64,000 nucleotides of DNA from Tetracentron sinense (lineage: Eukaryota; Streptophyta; Magnoliopsida; Trochodendrales; Trochodendraceae), in NCBI GenBank assembly GCA_015143295.1, contig CM026571.1:32888505-32952504 (forward strand). Reading direction: 5' to 3'. Position numbers and translations under genes: made by a program. The notes under the pieces were generated by a model that had not been told where the DNA came from, made no database searches, and saw only the letters and a list, made by a program, of their open reading frames with translations. This document shows positions 1 to 12,419 of the stretch, piece after piece; position 1 is the first letter of the stretch, and every line of letters begins with the position of its first letter.

Positions 1-614
1 AATCCAAGCCTTTAGAACGGTTCTAGGGTTCTAAAACCCTTGATTCTCTCAAGTGGAAAACCCTAGATGTAAATCCCCCTTCTCTTCTCTTTTTCTCTCT
101 CAAAACCTTCTAAGTGAGGTGAATGAAGCCCTAAAGGCTCGGGCAAGCCCTTATGGGTAAGGGTTAACACCCAAAAGATGAAAACGCCCTTACTAAAAAT
201 TCTGTAAAACTCGATAGACCGAGCGATCGGTGCTTATGACTGATCGATCGGTTGCCGACCGAGCGATCGGTGTTATTGACCGATCGACCGGTCAAAAACA
301 TGCTCTCTAGAAAATTTTCTCATATAAAATTTCTGACCAGTCGATAGCCACCGATCGATCGGTTTTGGACTGATCGATCGCTGATGAGGACCGATCGATC
401 GGTGCTCTGCAGGTTCCACTATTTTGACCATATCTTTTGACTCGTTCGTCCGATTTTGACGATTCAACTTGCATTGGATTCGTCTTTCGAAAACGGACAT
501 TTTTGACGTTTCAGAATTTCTGATTTCTCCCTTATTTATTAATTATACTATGAGGAAGGCCAATTGGTAACGAAAATGCTATTCATTAAAGTTGGAAAAG
601 TCCGGGGTGCTACA
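1..614 (-). repeat. Element A 3' LTR (partial, cut by window start)
   Basis: This stretch matches 7601-8233 at the other end of the element and ends, on the minus strand, with the TGTAGC terminus next to a polypurine tract. It contains the CGATCG-type A block at 217-403. It is 19 bp shorter than the matching part of the 5' LTR, exactly one repeat unit of that block. Confidence 0.93.
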
Positions 615-627
615 TTCTCCCCCCCTT
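615..627 (-). promoter_or_regulatory. Element A polypurine tract
   Basis: On the minus strand this is AAGGGGGGGAGAA, directly before the TGTAGC start of the 3' LTR. This is the usual primer for plus-strand DNA synthesis. Confidence 0.85.
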
Positions 628-705
628 ACAAAAATTTCATCCCCGAAATTTGGACAATACATACATGCGTAAAACTATAACAAAATACAAGGAAATGTCA
701 AGGCC

Positions 706-3700
706 TTAAACAAATAAATGAGGGTACTTTTCTCGTACTTCGGCTTCTCGTTCCCAAGTAGCTTCCTCCCTTGAATGGTGTTGCCATCCTACCAAGACCA
801 AGGGAACGGTCTTGTTGCGCAAGACTTGATCTCGCCTATCCAAGATCTACACCGGTTGTTCAACTAGGGTGAGGTCCTCTCGGATCTCTATCGGATCAAG
901 CTCAATGACATGAGAAGGATCCGGGATATACTTCCGAAGCATGGAGATGTGAAATACGTTGTGGATCGCCGCCATGTGAGCGGGCAAGGCAACTCGGTAA
1001 GCTACCTCACCAACTCGAGTAATGATCTTGAACGGACCCACATATCTCGGGCTAAGCTTGCTTCTCTTCCCGAATCGCATAACACCCTTGGTCGGTGAAA
1101 TCTTGACAAAAACAAAGTCATCGACTCGGAATTCAAGATCCCTCCTTCGGTTGTCGGCATAGCTCTTCTGTCTATCTTGTGCGGTCTTCAACCTTTCCCG
1201 GATGAGCTTGACTCTATCTGCAGTTTGTTCAATCAACTCGGGGCCCAAAATTTTTCTTTCTCCCACTTCATCCCAATACAATGGGGATCTACAACTCCTT
1301 CCGTACAAAGCCTCAAAAGGTGCCAGCTATATGCTTGCCTGGTAACTATTGTTGTAGGCGAATTCCACTAAAGATAGGTGATCTTCCCAACTTCCCTTGA
1401 AGTCTAGCATACATGCACGGAGCATGTCTTCAATAATCTGATTCACTCGCTCGGTTTGCCCATCCGTCTGTGGATGGAAGGCCGTGCTAAAGTCTAGTCG
1501 GGAGCCCATAGCATCCTGAAAACTTTTCCAAAACCTGGATGTGAATCTTGGATCCTGGTCTGAGACAATGCTCACTGGTACTCCATGCAATCGGACTATC
1601 TCTTTGATGTACAAGGTAGCTAACTAATTTGAGTTGAATGTAGTCCGGTACGGTAAGATATGGGCGGACTTCGTGAGTCTGTCAACAACAACCCATATCG
1701 CATCAGTCTTTCTAACTGTCTTTGGCAACCCCACAATGAAGTCCATAGAGATATGTTCCCATTTCCACTCAGGAATAGGGAGAGACTGCAACAGACCCGC
1801 CGGTCTCCTGTGCTCGGCCTTGACTTGTTGGCACACCAAGCATCGGGACACGTACTCCGCTATTTCTCGCTTCATGTTTCGTCACCAAAAGTGCTTCTTC
1901 AAGTCCCTATACATCTTGGTACCCCCGGGGTGAACGGTGTACTTGGACCGGTGAGCCTCGTACAAGATTTCTCGTTTAAGCTTCTCATCGGCTGGGACAC
2001 ATACTCTTTCCTTAAAAGTGATAATTCCATTATCCCTCACCGTAAAATCCTTGCTGCCACTTTTAACTGACTGGTCTCGGCAAGACAGTAGCTCGGCATC
2101 CATTCCCTGCAACTTCCTCGTCATGCTCAGGATATATGGCCTAATTGTGATATTAGCCATTACTGGCCCAAAAGTAGGGAGACTAAAACTGATGTCGAGG
2201 TTGGATGCATCTTCTAACAACCTCCATTCCCTCAGCATCATGTGCGCCAAAAGTCCAGTGGGCTTCCGGCTAAGAGCATCGGCTACAACGTTTGCCTTGC
2301 CCGGATGATATTGAATGGAACATTCAGTCTTTCAAAAACTCTACCCATCTCCTCTGCCTTAAATTCAATTCCTTTTGGGAGAACAGGTACTTCAAGCTTT
2401 TATGATCCGTGAATACGTCGAACTGTTCCCCATAGAGATAATGTCGCCAAATCTTCAAGGCAAACACAACTGCGGCAAGCTCTAAATCGTGAGTGGGATA
2501 ATTCTTCTCATGCTCTTTCAATTGCCTGGAGGCGTAAGCAATGACTTTGCCGTGCTGCATAAGTACACATCCCAACCCCACATGCGAGGCATCACTGTAA
2601 ACCACAAAACCACCACTCCCGGATGGCACAGTAAGGACGGGGGCCGTGGTGAGGCGTTTCTTCAACTCCTGAAAGCTCACTTCGTATTTGTCGCTCCAAC
2701 TAAACTTGGCATTCTTCCTCGTCAAGTAAGTGAGAGGTGCAGCCAAACTGGAGAATCCCTCCACAAATCTCCAATAGTAGCCTGCCAGCCCAAGAAAACT
2801 ACGTATCTCCGTGACGCTCTTGGGTCTCTCCCATCTCATAACTGCCTCTATCTTTGCCGGGTCAACAGAAATGCCCTCGGCCGACACTACGTGGCCTAGG
2901 AACGCCACCTTCTCCAACCAAAATTCGCACTTGCTTAACTTAGCGTATAGCCTATGCTCTCTCAACATCTCCAGAGCAAGACGAAGGTCTCGTGCGTGAT
3001 CTTCCCGTGTCTGGGAATACACCAAAATGTCATCTATGAACACAATCACACATCGATCCAAGTACGATTGGAACACCCGGTTCATCAAATCCATGAACGC
3101 CGCTGGTGCATTCGTCAGCCCAAAAGGCATGACAAAGAACTCGTAGTGCCCATACCGAGTCCTGAAAGCCAACTTTGGAACATCTTCCACCTTGATCTTT
3201 AACTGATGATACCCCGATCTAAGATCAATCTTGGAGAAAAATCTCGCTCCCTTCAGTTGGTCGAACAAGTCGTCTATCCGAGGCAAAGGATAACGATTCT
3301 TAATAGTCACCTTGTTCAACTGCCGGTAATCTATGCACATTCTCATTGACCCGTCTTTCTTTTTCACAAAGAGGACTGGAGCTCCCCATGGTGACACACT
3401 TGGTCGGATGAAACCAAGTTGTTGTAGCTCCTCAATTTGCTTCTTCAATTCTTCAAGCTCTATTGGGGCCATTCTATACGGCGCCCTTGAAATCGGAGTG
3501 GTGCCTGGAATAAGCTCTATAGCGAACTCAATCTCCCGATCTGGAGGCAATCCGGGAAGTTCCTCTGGAAACATATCCAAGAACTCACTCACGACGGGGA
3601 TGACCGAGGAGTTTTGTGCTTCTGGGTTTACTAAGCTCAAAGCTGCGAGGCGAGCAATGTCTCTTTCCCTCAACCCTCGAAAGTGAAATGGCTTAACTCC

Positions 3701-4035
3701 CATCGGCTCGAAGTTCACCATCTTCTCGAAACATGCCACATGTCCGTGGTGAGCCGATAGCCAATCCATACCGAGTATAACATCGAAATCTAAGTCTTGG
3801 AAGTCCAGGATGATGAGGTCGACTAGCAACTCATTCTGTCCCACTTGGACTACACAGTCCTTGTATATACGGTCCGTGTCCACCGACTTGCCGAGCGGTG
3901 TGGAGATGGTCAATTCATGCTTCAACTGACTGGAATTGGTTGAAAATCCTTTTGCAAAGCTAGGCGATACAAAGGAATGAGTGGATCCTGTGTCGATCAA
4001 CACTCGGGCTAGGCATTCATTCACTAATAACGCGC
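706..4035 (-). pseudogene. Element A pol: protease, RT, RNase H, integrase, chromodomain-like tail (broken)
   Basis: Read leftwards, the domains come in the Ty3 order. The aspartic protease motif DTGSTHSF is at about 3972-3994. Reverse transcriptase runs from about 3560 to 2880, with the catalytic FIDD at 3029-3040. RNase H follows ([20 protein letters not shown]) to about 2330. Integrase has the zinc-finger stretch CLVCQQVKAEH near 1810-1840, the first catalytic Asp in MDFIVGLPKT near 1715-1745, and [13 protein letters not shown] near 1440-1480. The tail has the chromodomain-type EATWEREAEV sequence. The product would be a polyprotein that copies element RNA into DNA and inserts it. The reading frame is interrupted several times and this copy is a fossil. 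RT is closest to that of elements D and I. Confidence 0.9.
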
Positions 4036-4171
4036 CTGTGTGATTAATTAAATTCACGTTAATAGATTTCACACAATAACACATGAGTATAGGTAGTATG
4101 TCATACATATAAGCAATCAAATCACATAATAGAAGCCAATTACAACTCAAAACTTTAGCATGATAGCGTAC
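4036..4171 (-). other. Element A intron-like spacer between gag and protease
   Basis: On the minus strand this AT-rich, non-coding 136 bp starts GTACGC and ends CACACAG. It lies exactly between the last gag codons and the first protease-region codons. Elements D (24808-24955) and I (60071-60212) have a GT...AG spacer at the same place and in the same phase. Splicing between gag and pol is known in the plant Ty3 group Ogre; its use in this family is inference. Confidence 0.6.
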
Positions 4172-5408
4172 CTTGCACGACATCGTCAGATGCATGTGCA
4201 TCCCGTTCCGATAAGGCAAAGACCTGCCCCTGGTCTGCCCTGCGAGGCGGTGGAGTGGATAACGTGGGTCGTGAAGGCCTAGACGCAGAAGCCTGTGAGG
4301 ATCCCGGCTGGGAATCCTGTCGAACTGGGGGCCTACTCCCCTGGGGTTGGATAGGCTGCAGCTGCCTGCGTGGGCAATCCCTGACCATGTGATTCACATC
4401 TCCACAGTGAAAGCACCCACCCGAAATCCTCTGACATTCACCAATCCGGTGACTCCGACCACAATAGGAGCACTCCTCAAATGCTGATGAGGATGAAGGT
4501 GGAACATATTGGGTGGCCTATGAAAGTGTGGGACGAGGTACCGGTGTAGTGGTAGGCCGAGATACCTGTGATGTCAAGGGAGGCCTCTGTGACCGTATCG
4601 GCTTGGATGCCTGATATGGGGCTGCCCTAGCCCTCTTCTCTGCCGACCCCGAACTACTCTATTGGCCTCGAGCCACATCCCTTCTCTTGAAGAATTCTTC
4701 CGAATTCTTCTCGGCAAGCTTTGCCTTGCTCACAACCTCTCCCCAGGTCGCCACCTGGAACATCGAGACCCTGTCTCTAATGGAGGGTTTCAATCCCCGC
4801 TCAAATTTCCTGACTCGCATATGCTCCGATGCAATTAGGTGAGGTGCGAATCTCGACAACTCCACGAAGGTAGCCTCATAATTGGCCACACTCAACTCTC
4901 CTTGTTCAAGAGTCATGAATTCAATCTCCTTCTGTTCTTTGACAGCCGCCGGAAAATACTGTTTATAGAAGACATCCAAAAATTCCGACCATGTCCGTAG
5001 CTCCCCCGCCCTGGTGGACTCCCTCTGTCTCTGTACGGCTCTCCACCAATGCTCGACCGCACCTTCCATCACGAAGGTGGCCCAGTCCACTCTTTATTCA
5101 TCCGTGCAGTGGAGCGCTCTAAAAATCTTTTCCAATTGCATCACCCATGCCTCGGCGACCATGGGGTCAGTAGTACCAAAGAAGGTAGGAGGACGCAATC
5201 TCCTAAATGCCTCCAATCCTGAAGCATGGTGTGCCGGAGGTGGTGGAGGCGTAGAAGGAGTAACAGCAACCGGCCTTGCTGCTAACATAGCCAAAGTCTC
5301 GGCTATAGATGCAAAAGCTTGGGCAAAATCGGGTTGCTCGTCACCGGAAGGGGCAACACTTCCACTTCCCCTCGTATTGTATCCGCGACCCCGAGCACCG
5401 CGTCTCAT
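4172..5408 (-). pseudogene. Element A gag (broken)
   Basis: The start is chosen at the ATG giving MRRGARGRGYNTRG, because elements D, F and J begin gag with the same MRRG...RGRG basic stretch right after the leader. A capsid-like core follows (FRRLRPPTFFGTTDPMVAEA, near 5110-5230, and later EHWWRAVQRQ). Near the end are two CCHC-type zinc-knuckle stretches, CSYCGRSHRIGEC at about 4433-4471 and [14 protein letters not shown] at about 4375-4416. Gag would package the element RNA into virus-like particles. The reading frame is broken in this copy. Confidence 0.85.
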
Positions 5409-5729
5409 GATGTGATCATGAGAACGATAGTACCACATGAGTCTAACTTGGATACGCATTTAATACAATTTCGCAATTCACTTAATACATATTCATCAGA
5501 CATATTTAATAAGCACAACACAATTTATGCACACTTGGTATACAACATCATATCATAACATACACATCGTGTTCCTAGCGTAGGATTCTAAGTTTGGTTG
5601 AAGTTCAACCTATTTTGACTAAGACTAACTTGTTAGTCCATACTTGGAATACAACTCTTTCCTACACCTAATGCCTTGTTCAATTATGGTATCTAGTATC
5701 AAGCGACCCTAGGGACTCTAATGCCTAGA

Positions 5730-5741
5730 GCTCTGATACCA
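5730..5741 (-). promoter_or_regulatory. Element A primer-binding site (initiator tRNA-Met)
   Basis: On the minus strand TGGTATCAGAGC lies four bases inside the end of the 5' LTR. It is complementary to the 3' end of plant initiator tRNA-Met, the standard primer for these elements. Confidence 0.92.
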
Positions 5742-6196
5742 CCTCTGTCGCGCCCCAAAATACCCCCTAGGAGTTAAGGGATTCCTTAGGTGTGACTATA
5801 CATACCTGCCAAACCATCCTGTAATGAACAAGATAAATACAGTACTAAACAATGAAAGTCAGAGCGCGGAAACTAAACATGAATTGCAGAAGCGCAAAAA
5901 AAATTTTCTTTTCTTTTAAAGTTCCCACATAGTATTCCAAGTGGACATAGTTATATACAAAAGATGTCTAAGTCTAAGGTGGACAGGCCCACCTATCAAA
6001 ATACAAAAGACAAAATACGACTCTATCTCGCTCAATAGTCATCCCCATGGGGCCAGTGGTCTAAGTCTCTAGCCTCAGCCTGAGGCTCAACTACCAGATC
6101 CTCATAAGGTTCCTCCTCGCCGTAGTCCTCCTCTATCCAAGGACCCGGATCACATATGTCAAGAGGAGCTCGTGTACCTACCGACATGAAAGTACG

Positions 6197-6217
6197 GCTG
6201 AGCATGGAATACTCAGC
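6197..6217 (-). promoter_or_regulatory. Conserved LTR stem-loop, element A copy
   Basis: On the minus strand, arms GCTGAGTAT and ATGCTCAGC flank a TCC loop. The same structure sits about 430-460 bp from the PBS-side LTR end in elements D, F, I and J. Its function is unknown. Confidence 0.6.
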
Positions 6218-6403
6218 AAGTACAAACTCCTAACCAGCAATGGTAATAACGAACAACATCATATACAAGTAATAGAAGGAGTACAATTCATAATCAATTT
6301 CTAACGACATCATACATAAACGTTTTATCAAGTGTAATTGTTATGAAACCAAAACACGTCTATGAATCATACGAAACCTCTTTGAGTTATCCTTTCAATA
6401 TTT

Positions 6404-7004
6404 CTTATGAGCCAGAGGTTAGCACCCGCATATCCCTGAGCTACCAACCTCCTTGACAGTACAATATATTTCTTATGAGCCAGGGACTAGCACCCGTATA
6501 ATCCCTGGGCTACCAACCCCCTTGACAGTACAATATATTTCTTATGAGCCAGGGGCTAGCACCCGTATAATCCCTGGGCTACCAACCCCCTTGACAGTAC
6601 AATACCTTTCTTATGAGCCAGAGATCAGCACCCGCATAATCCTGGGCTACTAACCTCCTTGACAATACCATTTCTTTTCTTATGAGCCAGAGGTTAGCAC
6701 CCTTAACCGGGGCTACCAACCTCCTTGACAGTACAATACCTTTCTTATGAGCCAGAGGTCAGCACCCGCATAATCTTGGGCTACTAACCTCCTTGACAAT
6801 ACCATTTCTTTTCTTATGAGCCAGAGGTTAGCACCCTTAACCGGGGCTACCAACCTCCTTGACAGTACAATACCTTTCTTATGAGCCAAAGGTTAGCACC
6901 CGTAAAATCCTGGGCTACTAACCTCCTTGACGATACCATTTCTTTTCTTATGAGCCAGAGGTTAGCACCCTTAACAGGGGCTACCAACCTCCTTGACAAT
7001 ATCC
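6404..7004 (-). repeat. Element A LTR B block: nine 65-69 bp tandem units
   Basis: Units start at about 6404, 6472, 6541, 6610, 6679, 6744, 6813, 6878 and 6947 on the plus strand with CTTATGAGCC. Most can fold through GAGGTT...AACCTC arms. Units 2 and 3 have GGG(A/G) and CCCC instead, so one A-T pair has become G-C on both sides. Confidence 0.85.
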
Positions 7005-7816
7005 TCCATCTATATTTGTGCTCGTGCATAGCAATCGTGAAATCATGATGACATATAGCATTTTAACAATTCCCAACTCACATGAGAATTTAAGAAGCTA
7101 AATAAACACATGTATACAACTTACCAAATGAGGAACATTTATGTGAATCATGCTTTCAAATCTTAGTTTATTCATGCATTCTATCAAACATGTGGTATTC
7201 AACCTTTTTACCTTTAGTTATTTCATATTTTCTCATTCGAACATTTCATCAAACACTTGGGGTGTGTTCATTATGCGTAATATGCCCTTCCACCATTTTT
7301 TCATCATTCAATACATCACAACATGGCATCCAATTGCCTCCACTCCTCATCCATTCATACATTCCACCCTTTGTTTGTATTATCTTGTTTATGTTTTAGG
7401 GATTTAGCATATACCAACACAAGGGAGCAATGGGGAAGATCCAACACATATTTACTTAGGAAAATCCTAGGTTATTACCAAAGTAACTAGGAAGAGTGTA
7501 CTAACCTTGAAAAGGGAAAGAAAAATCCTTGAGGATGATGTCGAAATGCTGCCCTAGCTTGGAAGAGGTACTCCACACGAGCTTGAGGTTGGATTTGGAG
7601 AATCCAAGCCTTTAGAACGGTTCTAGGGTTCTAAAACCCTTGATTCTCTCAAGTGGAAAACCCTAGATGTAAATACCCCTTCTCTTCTCTTTTTCTCTCT
7701 CAAAACCTTCTAAGTGAGGTGAATGAAGCCCTAAAGGCTCGGGCAAGCCCTTATGGGTAAGGGTTAACACCCAAAAGACGAAAACGCCCTTACTAAAAAT
7801 TCTGCAAAACTCGATA

Positions 7817-8022
7817 GACCGAGCGATCGGTGCTTATGACCGATCGATCGGTTGTCGACCGAGCGATCGGTTGTCGACCGAGCGATCGGTGTTATTGACC
7901 GATCGACCGGTCAAAAATATGCTCTCTGGAAAATTTCCCCATATAAAATTTCTGACCAGTCGATAGCCACCGATCGATCGGTTTTGGACCGATCGATCGC
8001 TGATGAGAACCGATCGATCGGT
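7817..8022 (-). repeat. Element A LTR A block: palindromic CGATCG repeats
   Basis: About eight copies of ACCGATCGATCGGT or close variants such as ACCGAGCGATCGGT are packed into 206 bp. The motif is its own reverse complement. The same motif occupies this LTR position in elements I and J. Confidence 0.85.
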
Positions 8023-8233
8023 GCTCCGCAGGTTCCATTATTGTGACCATATCTTTTGACTCGTTCGTCCGATTTTGACGATTCAACTTGCGTTGGATTT
8101 GTCTTTCGAAAACGGACATTTTTGATGTTTTGGAATTTCTGATTTCTCCCTTATTTATTAATTATACTATGAGGAAGGCCAATTGGTAACGAAAATGCTA
8201 TTCATTAAAGTTGGAAAAGTCCGGGGTGCTACA

Positions 8234-8711
8234 CAAGGAATATAATTCTCCAGAATTTTTCTTCTCTCCCTCTCCTCAAGTTTACGCCCAGCCCTCTCCC
8301 CCTTTGAGGGTGTACGGTCACCCTTCCCCTTCTTCCTTTTTGTTTGGCTTTTGATCTTGATGATCAAGAACAAGTTCTTTGAAGATCAAGATTGGATCAA
8401 GAAAGGTTCTTGGATCAAAGAAAAGAAGAAAAGATAAAAGAGCATGAAATTTGGAAGGGCCATTAGCTTCCATTAGAGAAAGCTTTAAAGGAAAAAGAAG
8501 GTTTGTGTGAATCGACAGGAGACTTGACACTTGTGAAGTTTTGCGAGTACTATTCTAACATGGATTTGACTTAACAATTTCAAAGTCGCAAAGGTGAATG
8601 TTATTCCTACCTTCATTAAATAAAATCAATTAGAATCTTAGTCAGATCTTGGGATTCGATGTATGCCCCCCAAGAACTGTTTTTCTAAAATTAAAAAGAG
8701 GCATACTTTCA
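8234..8711 (+). repeat. Element B 5' LTR (right part only)
   Basis: The stretch matches 15807-16284 base for base in length and ends in CA one base before the PBS. The left part of this LTR is displaced by the insertion of element A. Confidence 0.93.
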
Positions 8712-8712
8712 G

Positions 8713-8724
8713 TGGTATCAGAGC
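8713..8724 (+). promoter_or_regulatory. Element B primer-binding site
   Basis: TGGTATCAGAGC follows the 5' LTR after one base and matches initiator tRNA-Met. Confidence 0.9.
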
Positions 8725-11700
8725 CTTGGCTATACTTCTCTTTGATTTTAGGGTATGATCAAATTTTAATTATATCAAGAATGCCTCCCCTATGAATTTT
8801 GGTTACCCTAATGAATCAATCTTCTAGATTCTTGATTATTGGATAATCATTTATTAGGGCTAAGGGATCCCTCTAGTTATTGAGGGAGAGATTAGACCCT
8901 TATAAATGAGTGTGAGACTAATTTTGGTTTCGGATTTTTTCAAAACATCTTTTCATAAGGGATAGGTATTTAGAGGGAACTAAATCTTGATTATAGCCTT
9001 CAAGGATTTGGAAATCCTTTTAGAATATTAAGTTAAATTGTTTAATTTATTTTAGATAGCCCAGGGCAAGTTTTCCCTTTGATTTAGACCACTTAGATAC
9101 CCATTGATATTTTGGCTAGCATATATAGATGGGATTTTATTTATTAAATGTTAATTAATAAATCTCATGGTGTTAGACACCCTTCCTTAAGCATTCTTGG
9201 AGATTAAAGCTTATTTCGATTAAAATTGATTCATGGATTTTCGAATTTGTATTTGATTAGAAGAATCAATACAGTTTCGGTATTTCAGCCATAACTTTGT
9301 GACCGTGAGTCAGATTTAGGTCTGTCAGTACATCGTTTTGAAGCCGTCGAAAAGATCTACAACTTTTGTGAAGAAATTTTTTCCAGAATTAATCGTTTTG
9401 AGGGTCAAAACTTGAGTCAAAAATCTAAAGCGGGAAAATGAGTTTTCTAAATTAATTTTCCAAGAGGCTTTCAAATTTTTCCTAAATTCCATTATTTGAT
9501 TTGAGAGCATGGGATGCTATTAAATTTTTTAATGGGCTATCAATTAATTAAATAGTTTAATTATTTGATTTGAGAGCCCGGGCTGAGATTTAATTAAATT
9601 GTTTAATTATCTGCTTCGAGTCCACATGCTATCATTTAATTAATTGTTAATTATGATATCATTCATGGTTCCCTAAAAAGTTTATGGGAATAATGCCATA
9701 ATTATTGTAGTTGATTTGGATCAATTAGATGTGCTCAGAATTACCGGCTATATAGTATTTATAAGTTTTTATTTGATTAATAGTTAATGAAGTAATTACA
9801 TAAATACCATTGGTTGAGATACATCGTTTTATCTCAAGTGAATTTTAATTGATAGAGATCAATTATTTTATGGACATTTAATACTATTGTTTAGAGTATT
9901 ATTTTATTTAATTGTTAAATCAAATAATCCCTAAAGCAGTTGGCCATTATGGAAAATTTTGAATTCACCTATTATTGATTTTGAATTTATTTTTGGAATC
10001 AATATAAGGTGATATTAAAATATTAGCAATTTGCTGATTTTTATTTTGGTCTTTTAATAGTTATTAGATCAAAATAATATTGAATGGATTAGATTCCTAG
10101 CCTAGCCGAATTTAATATGGAGTTTTCTATCAATTGGGGAATGTGAGGATGAATTTTAAGGTTAGATTAAATTTTGGAGAAATTGTTTCTCTTAATGATT
10201 TTCCAAGCATTAAAGGAAAATTGTTTTCTTTTAATGATGATCTAAAAGCCCTAAGAATTCATTCTTGTCATGCTTGTTTTCTTTGCTCTAGGGTTTTTTT
10301 ATTAAATGTTAATAGAGGCCTTAACCATATGGGAAAAAGTTTCCATAAGGTTAACAAAACCCTTGTTGAGGTTATGGACTTTCTAAGTAATTTGTCATGC
10401 CATGTTATTATTCATAGTTGATGAATTGTTAATATATATTCTTGTTGAATGGTAGATGGGTTCCATGATCATGCCTTCTTCTTCTTTCTCTATTCTCTTC
10501 TCTTTCTTCTTATGAGTTGTACTCCCCTTGAGCACCCTATTTTGGGTGGTTTCTCATGGTTTTTAATTTTTAATATGATGTAATCTTAGTATTAGGAGTT
10601 GCTGGTTTTTCTCTATAGAGAAATCATATTGAAGATCGAAGATGATGGTGATCGCATGGAGAACAAATCTTAGAAGGCGTTCTACAAGAGTAGTTGTAGA
10701 ATTTCTAAGATAGCATGATCATGTGGACCCATTGTGCGGCTATATTATGTATTTCATGTGATGATTTGTTATAGCTTTTAGTTGCTTAGAAAAGTCCATA
10801 ACCCTTGTGATAATGTGATTATCGTTTTTTGTGAAAATTTTGGATAATTGGATCAAACCCCACAATATGTGTTTTGTTGAAACATAAAAAGATTGTGTTT
10901 AAATAAAACAAATTATTATAGCCCTTTTGGACATGATTCATGCAGTCCATGTTGAAATTTTTACGTGGAATATGTTACTTGCATGATTATAAGATAATTG
11001 TGTCTTAATTGGTATAGATGTAAGCTAACAATATTCACGATTATGGGAAGTGCTTCAGTGACACTTATAGACCCTAGTAGAGGTCTTAGAGAGTTGTTTA
11101 AAGACTCCCATAATTTTTTAGACATAGCGTTGGTGAACCCAAATGTGCTAAAAATTAATTCATAGAGAATTAAAGGGTAACATAGTCCATTTTGACTTAT
11201 GGGCTTTAGTGATGCATATGGACACTTTATAATTGTTATTTTGGGCTCATGGTGCTTGGTATGACCAATGGTCCATCACATGGATGAATGAACCATTTAA
11301 AGCTCACTAATGTTAAAATGACCTTTGTACCATTGGATTAGATCCATTAAGATTTCTGGGGCCAGTGGGAGTTCATTGGAATTAGTTTGATCTAATTAAA
11401 CAGAAATTTGATTTATTATCATGTGATGATTTTGTATATTATTTTATACATGTGATACAATGATAAATATTGTGAATGCTTTTGATATATGCATTAGATG
11501 TATAATTTATTCATGATATTCCGTTTTCCCTCAAGAAAATATTAAGTGAATTAAATGGGCTAATCTATCCTACGGGATAATATTACCCTATGACATTCCA
11601 TTATCAGTAAGATTAGGAATTAATTAGCCTGAGTCTTGTCTTGTCAAAAGGTATTGACATAATTTAGTCTGAGTTAAACTTCTAGAGTCTTATTTCTATA

Positions 11701-12100
11701 GTAGATAGGTTTTTGTATGGCCTGATAGGGAGTGTCAACTAAAATGGGGGCACAGCCCTACTTGATCATATGACGAACCAGAATGATGGGTTTCACTTAA
11801 CCAAGGAACATGGTGGCTGAAACAGTGACAGTCATGTTGTCCTTGGAGGTCGCAAGAAAATTAGGAATCACTGATTTACATAAGGAGTTATGCATGAGAT
11901 GCTCAGTGATAGATAGTTACTATCCATCTTGTAGTGCATGTGTGGTACTATCCTAAAATAGAAGATTGCATGTGTATTATAAGGCACCTAATGCTCATCG
12001 GAAATATGAAGTAGCATATTTCCTAATTTTATAGATTGAGGGGTCTATGAAATTTGATTGAATGATGAGCAATATCGTCAAAGATCAAAAGCCCTGATCT
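8725..12100 (+). other. Element B internal leader, non-coding
   Basis: About 3.4 kb of AT-rich sequence without a convincing frame. An imperfect repeat of about 75 bp built on TTTGATTTGAGAGC is seen near 9490-9600. No other feature is recognised here. Confidence 0.6.
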
Positions 12101-12419
12101 AATGATATTATAATGTGTGAAATTATGATGTAAGTTTTAATTGTCATGTCATTCTATAACCACCTTACCAAGACTTTAATGAGAATCTCTTGACCAATTC
12201 AAAGTGTTTGGAATGGAAAAGGAATCTCAAGTTTGTGCTTACTATCTAAAGAATTATCCAAGTTCTTACTACTAATGGTAAATGTCATTTAAGATGTTTA
12301 CAAAATACAATAGGGCTGCTAGGCAGTTTACTATATAAAAGGACAAGTAGACACCAAGTTGGCTAGGGAAACCCAGTCACAAAGAATATGATAGAGATCA
12401 TTGGATTCATAAATCCCAA

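Larger units (their letters stand above)
1..8233 (-). mobile_element. Element A: Ty3/gypsy chromovirus-type LTR retrotransposon (Tekay/Del-like), left end outside window
   Basis: The element reads right to left: 5' LTR 5746-8233, PBS, gag, intron-like spacer, pol, PPT, and the end of its 3' LTR at 1-614. The domain order protease-RT-RNase H-integrase, a chromodomain-like tail and the long LTR fit the Tekay/Del side of plant chromoviruses; the clade name is inference. The two LTR copies differ by about 3% over the 614 shared bases (hand count), suggesting an insertion about a million years old. The coding part is broken, with roughly half a dozen or more interruptions. It lies in the 5' LTR of element B: the 5 bp to its right (caagg, 8234-8238) match the uninterrupted site in B's other LTR at 15807-15811. 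The left target duplication is outside the window. Confidence 0.93.
5746..8233 (-). repeat. Element A 5' LTR (2488 bp)
   Basis: Both ends are defined: on the minus strand it starts TGTAGC next to the target duplication and ends GCGACA next to the PBS. It carries a 9-unit B block (6404-7004), the conserved stem-loop (6197-6217) and a palindromic A block (7817-8022). Confidence 0.93.

Noticed and set aside
50-110. AAACCCTA-like motifs as interstitial telomere repeats
   Set aside because: They are single copies at a fixed LTR position, not tandem arrays.
6404-7004. Tandem array read as satellite DNA
   Set aside because: It has only nine units and lies within an LTR with defined ends, so it is an internal LTR repeat.
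8725-12100. Short frames (60-95 codons) in the element B interior, including one near 10134-10421
   Set aside because: No recognisable domain or composition typical of coding sequence; the lengths fit chance in this interval.
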